Assembly (NCBI RefSeq): GCF_900078545.1
Contig: NZ_FLLS01000002.1
Coordinates: forward strand, 806,001 to 870,000
Direction of reading: 5' to 3'
Length of the DNA: 64,000 bases
From: Olegusella massiliensis
Lineage (GTDB): Bacteria > Actinomycetota > Coriobacteriia > Coriobacteriales > Atopobiaceae
Shown here: positions 63,492 to 64,000 of the stretch, one piece after another
Numbering within the stretch: the first letter of the stretch is position 1
Layout: each line of letters begins with the position of its first letter
The notes under the pieces: generated by a model
What the model saw: the letters and a program-made list of their open reading frames with translations, nothing else
Told to the model about the DNA's origin: nothing
Databases searched by the model: none
Position numbers and translations under genes: made by a program

Positions 63492-64000
63492 GAGTCTCCT
63501 TCATGGGGATAAAACTTTCTCCAGTAATAATTTGGTATGCCTCTTGATAACGCTTGGAGGTACCCTCAATCACCTTGGCGGGGAGGTGAGGAGGCTCACC
63601 AGTCATATCCCAGTTGGCACGCAGCCAATCACGGACGTATTGCTTGTCATAGCTTGGTTGAACGCTACCAGCAGCATAACCCTCAGCAGGCCAGAAGCGA
63701 CTGGAGTCAGGGGTAAGGCATTCATCAATTAAGGTCAGCTCGCCATCAACCAAACCAAACTCAAACTTGGTATCAGCAATAATGATGCCACGCGTTGAAG
63801 CATATTCGGCAGCAGCACGATACAGTTCCAATGAAGCATCGCGAAGTTGGGCTGCCATGCTTTCGCCGACAATTTCTGCACAGCGCTCAAATGAGATATT
63901 TTCATCATGGTCGCCGATAGCTGCCTTGGTCGAGGGTGTAAAGATGGGCTCGGGCAGCTGAGAAGCTTCGACAAGACCTTCGGGTAGCTTGATACCGCAA
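63478..64000 (-). CDS. purC: SAICAR synthetase, 5' part lost at the window edge
   Basis: 174 residues are visible; the N-terminal part lies beyond 64000. The fragment has the PurC landmarks [29 protein letters not shown] and [13 protein letters not shown]. Ligates aspartate to CAIR in purine synthesis. The frame is open to the edge; an ATG at 63858 is internal. Confidence 0.95.
   Translation of the reverse strand, partial: CGIKLPEGLVEASQLPEPIFTPSTKAAIGDHDENISFERCAEIVGESMAAQLRDASLELYRAAAEYASTRGIIIADTKFEFGLVDGELTLIDECLTPDSSRFWPAEGYAAGSVQPSYDKQYVRDWLRANWDMTGEPPHLPAKVIEGTSKRYQEAYQIITGESFIPMKETHVTA

Noticed and set aside
1..64000. CRISPR arrays, insertion sequences, prophage genes
   Set aside because: No direct-repeat arrays, transposases or phage genes were seen.

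Overview
This 64 kb window looks like the chromosomal origin region of a member of the Coriobacteriia (Actinobacteria), most likely an Atopobiaceae species of the Lancefieldella/Atopobium type. I infer this from the medium G+C base use, the dnaA-dnaN-recF-DUF721(dciA)-gyrB-gyrA order, the PafB/PafC WYL regulator pair, and an NRAMP-like protein of the magnesium-transporting type known from Eggerthella. The genus is an inference, not a sequence match. No insertion sequence, prophage or CRISPR array was seen.

Layout. From about 4.1 to 21.8 kb, genes run leftward with few breaks: a PRC-barrel protein, a YtxH-like protein, a stand-alone cyanophycin-synthetase-N-like protein, a CNNM/CorC membrane protein, a left-handed beta-helix transferase, serS, pdxY, a Nudix hydrolase, purD, a DegV protein, purA, dnaB and the rpsF-ssb-rpsR-rplI operon. 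To the left of that lie tadA and a rightward pair, an MgtE/PRC/CBS protein and an NRMT-like transporter, which I read as a magnesium module. They sit behind a leader RNA that can hide its own ribosome binding site. From 21.8 to 26 kb come four tRNA genes, a TRIC-type channel and typA.

Origin. gyrA, gyrB, dciA, recF, dnaN, dnaA and a GHKL-ATPase/winged-helix protein run leftward (26.9-37.4 kb). rpmH, rnpA, yidD, yidC, jag, rsmG, parA and parB run rightward (37.7-42.7 kb). The gene-free, AT-rich 37,356-37,705 stretch between them is the best oriC candidate, with the dnaN-dnaA gap (34,667-34,914) second. Three parS sites (16-bp palindromes) lie at 40.56-40.79 kb, one of them inside the rsmG coding sequence.

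Right arm. rlmN faces left; ddl and a DinG-type exonuclease-helicase face right. The helicase gene converges, with overlapping ends, on the pafB-pafC pair. Then come a huge M28-like membrane protein with a roughly 700-residue acidic insert, tRNA-Gly, two peptidase genes (M29 and pepT), tRNA-Lys followed by a 730-nt gene-poor stretch, purB, a Tat/lipobox lipoprotein, an OmpR-type two-component system, tRNA-Arg, a small membrane protein and a truncated purC at the edge.

Most unusual items: the GHKL-ATPase/winged-helix protein next to dnaA; the SD-sequestering leader before the Mg module; the M28-like protein that lacks expected catalytic residues; a perfect 14-bp inverted repeat before gyrB; three evenly spaced DnaA-box-like 9-mers before dnaB; a leucine at the quinolone-resistance position of GyrA; and a dispersed 20-bp repeat shared by 20.8 and 53.7 kb.
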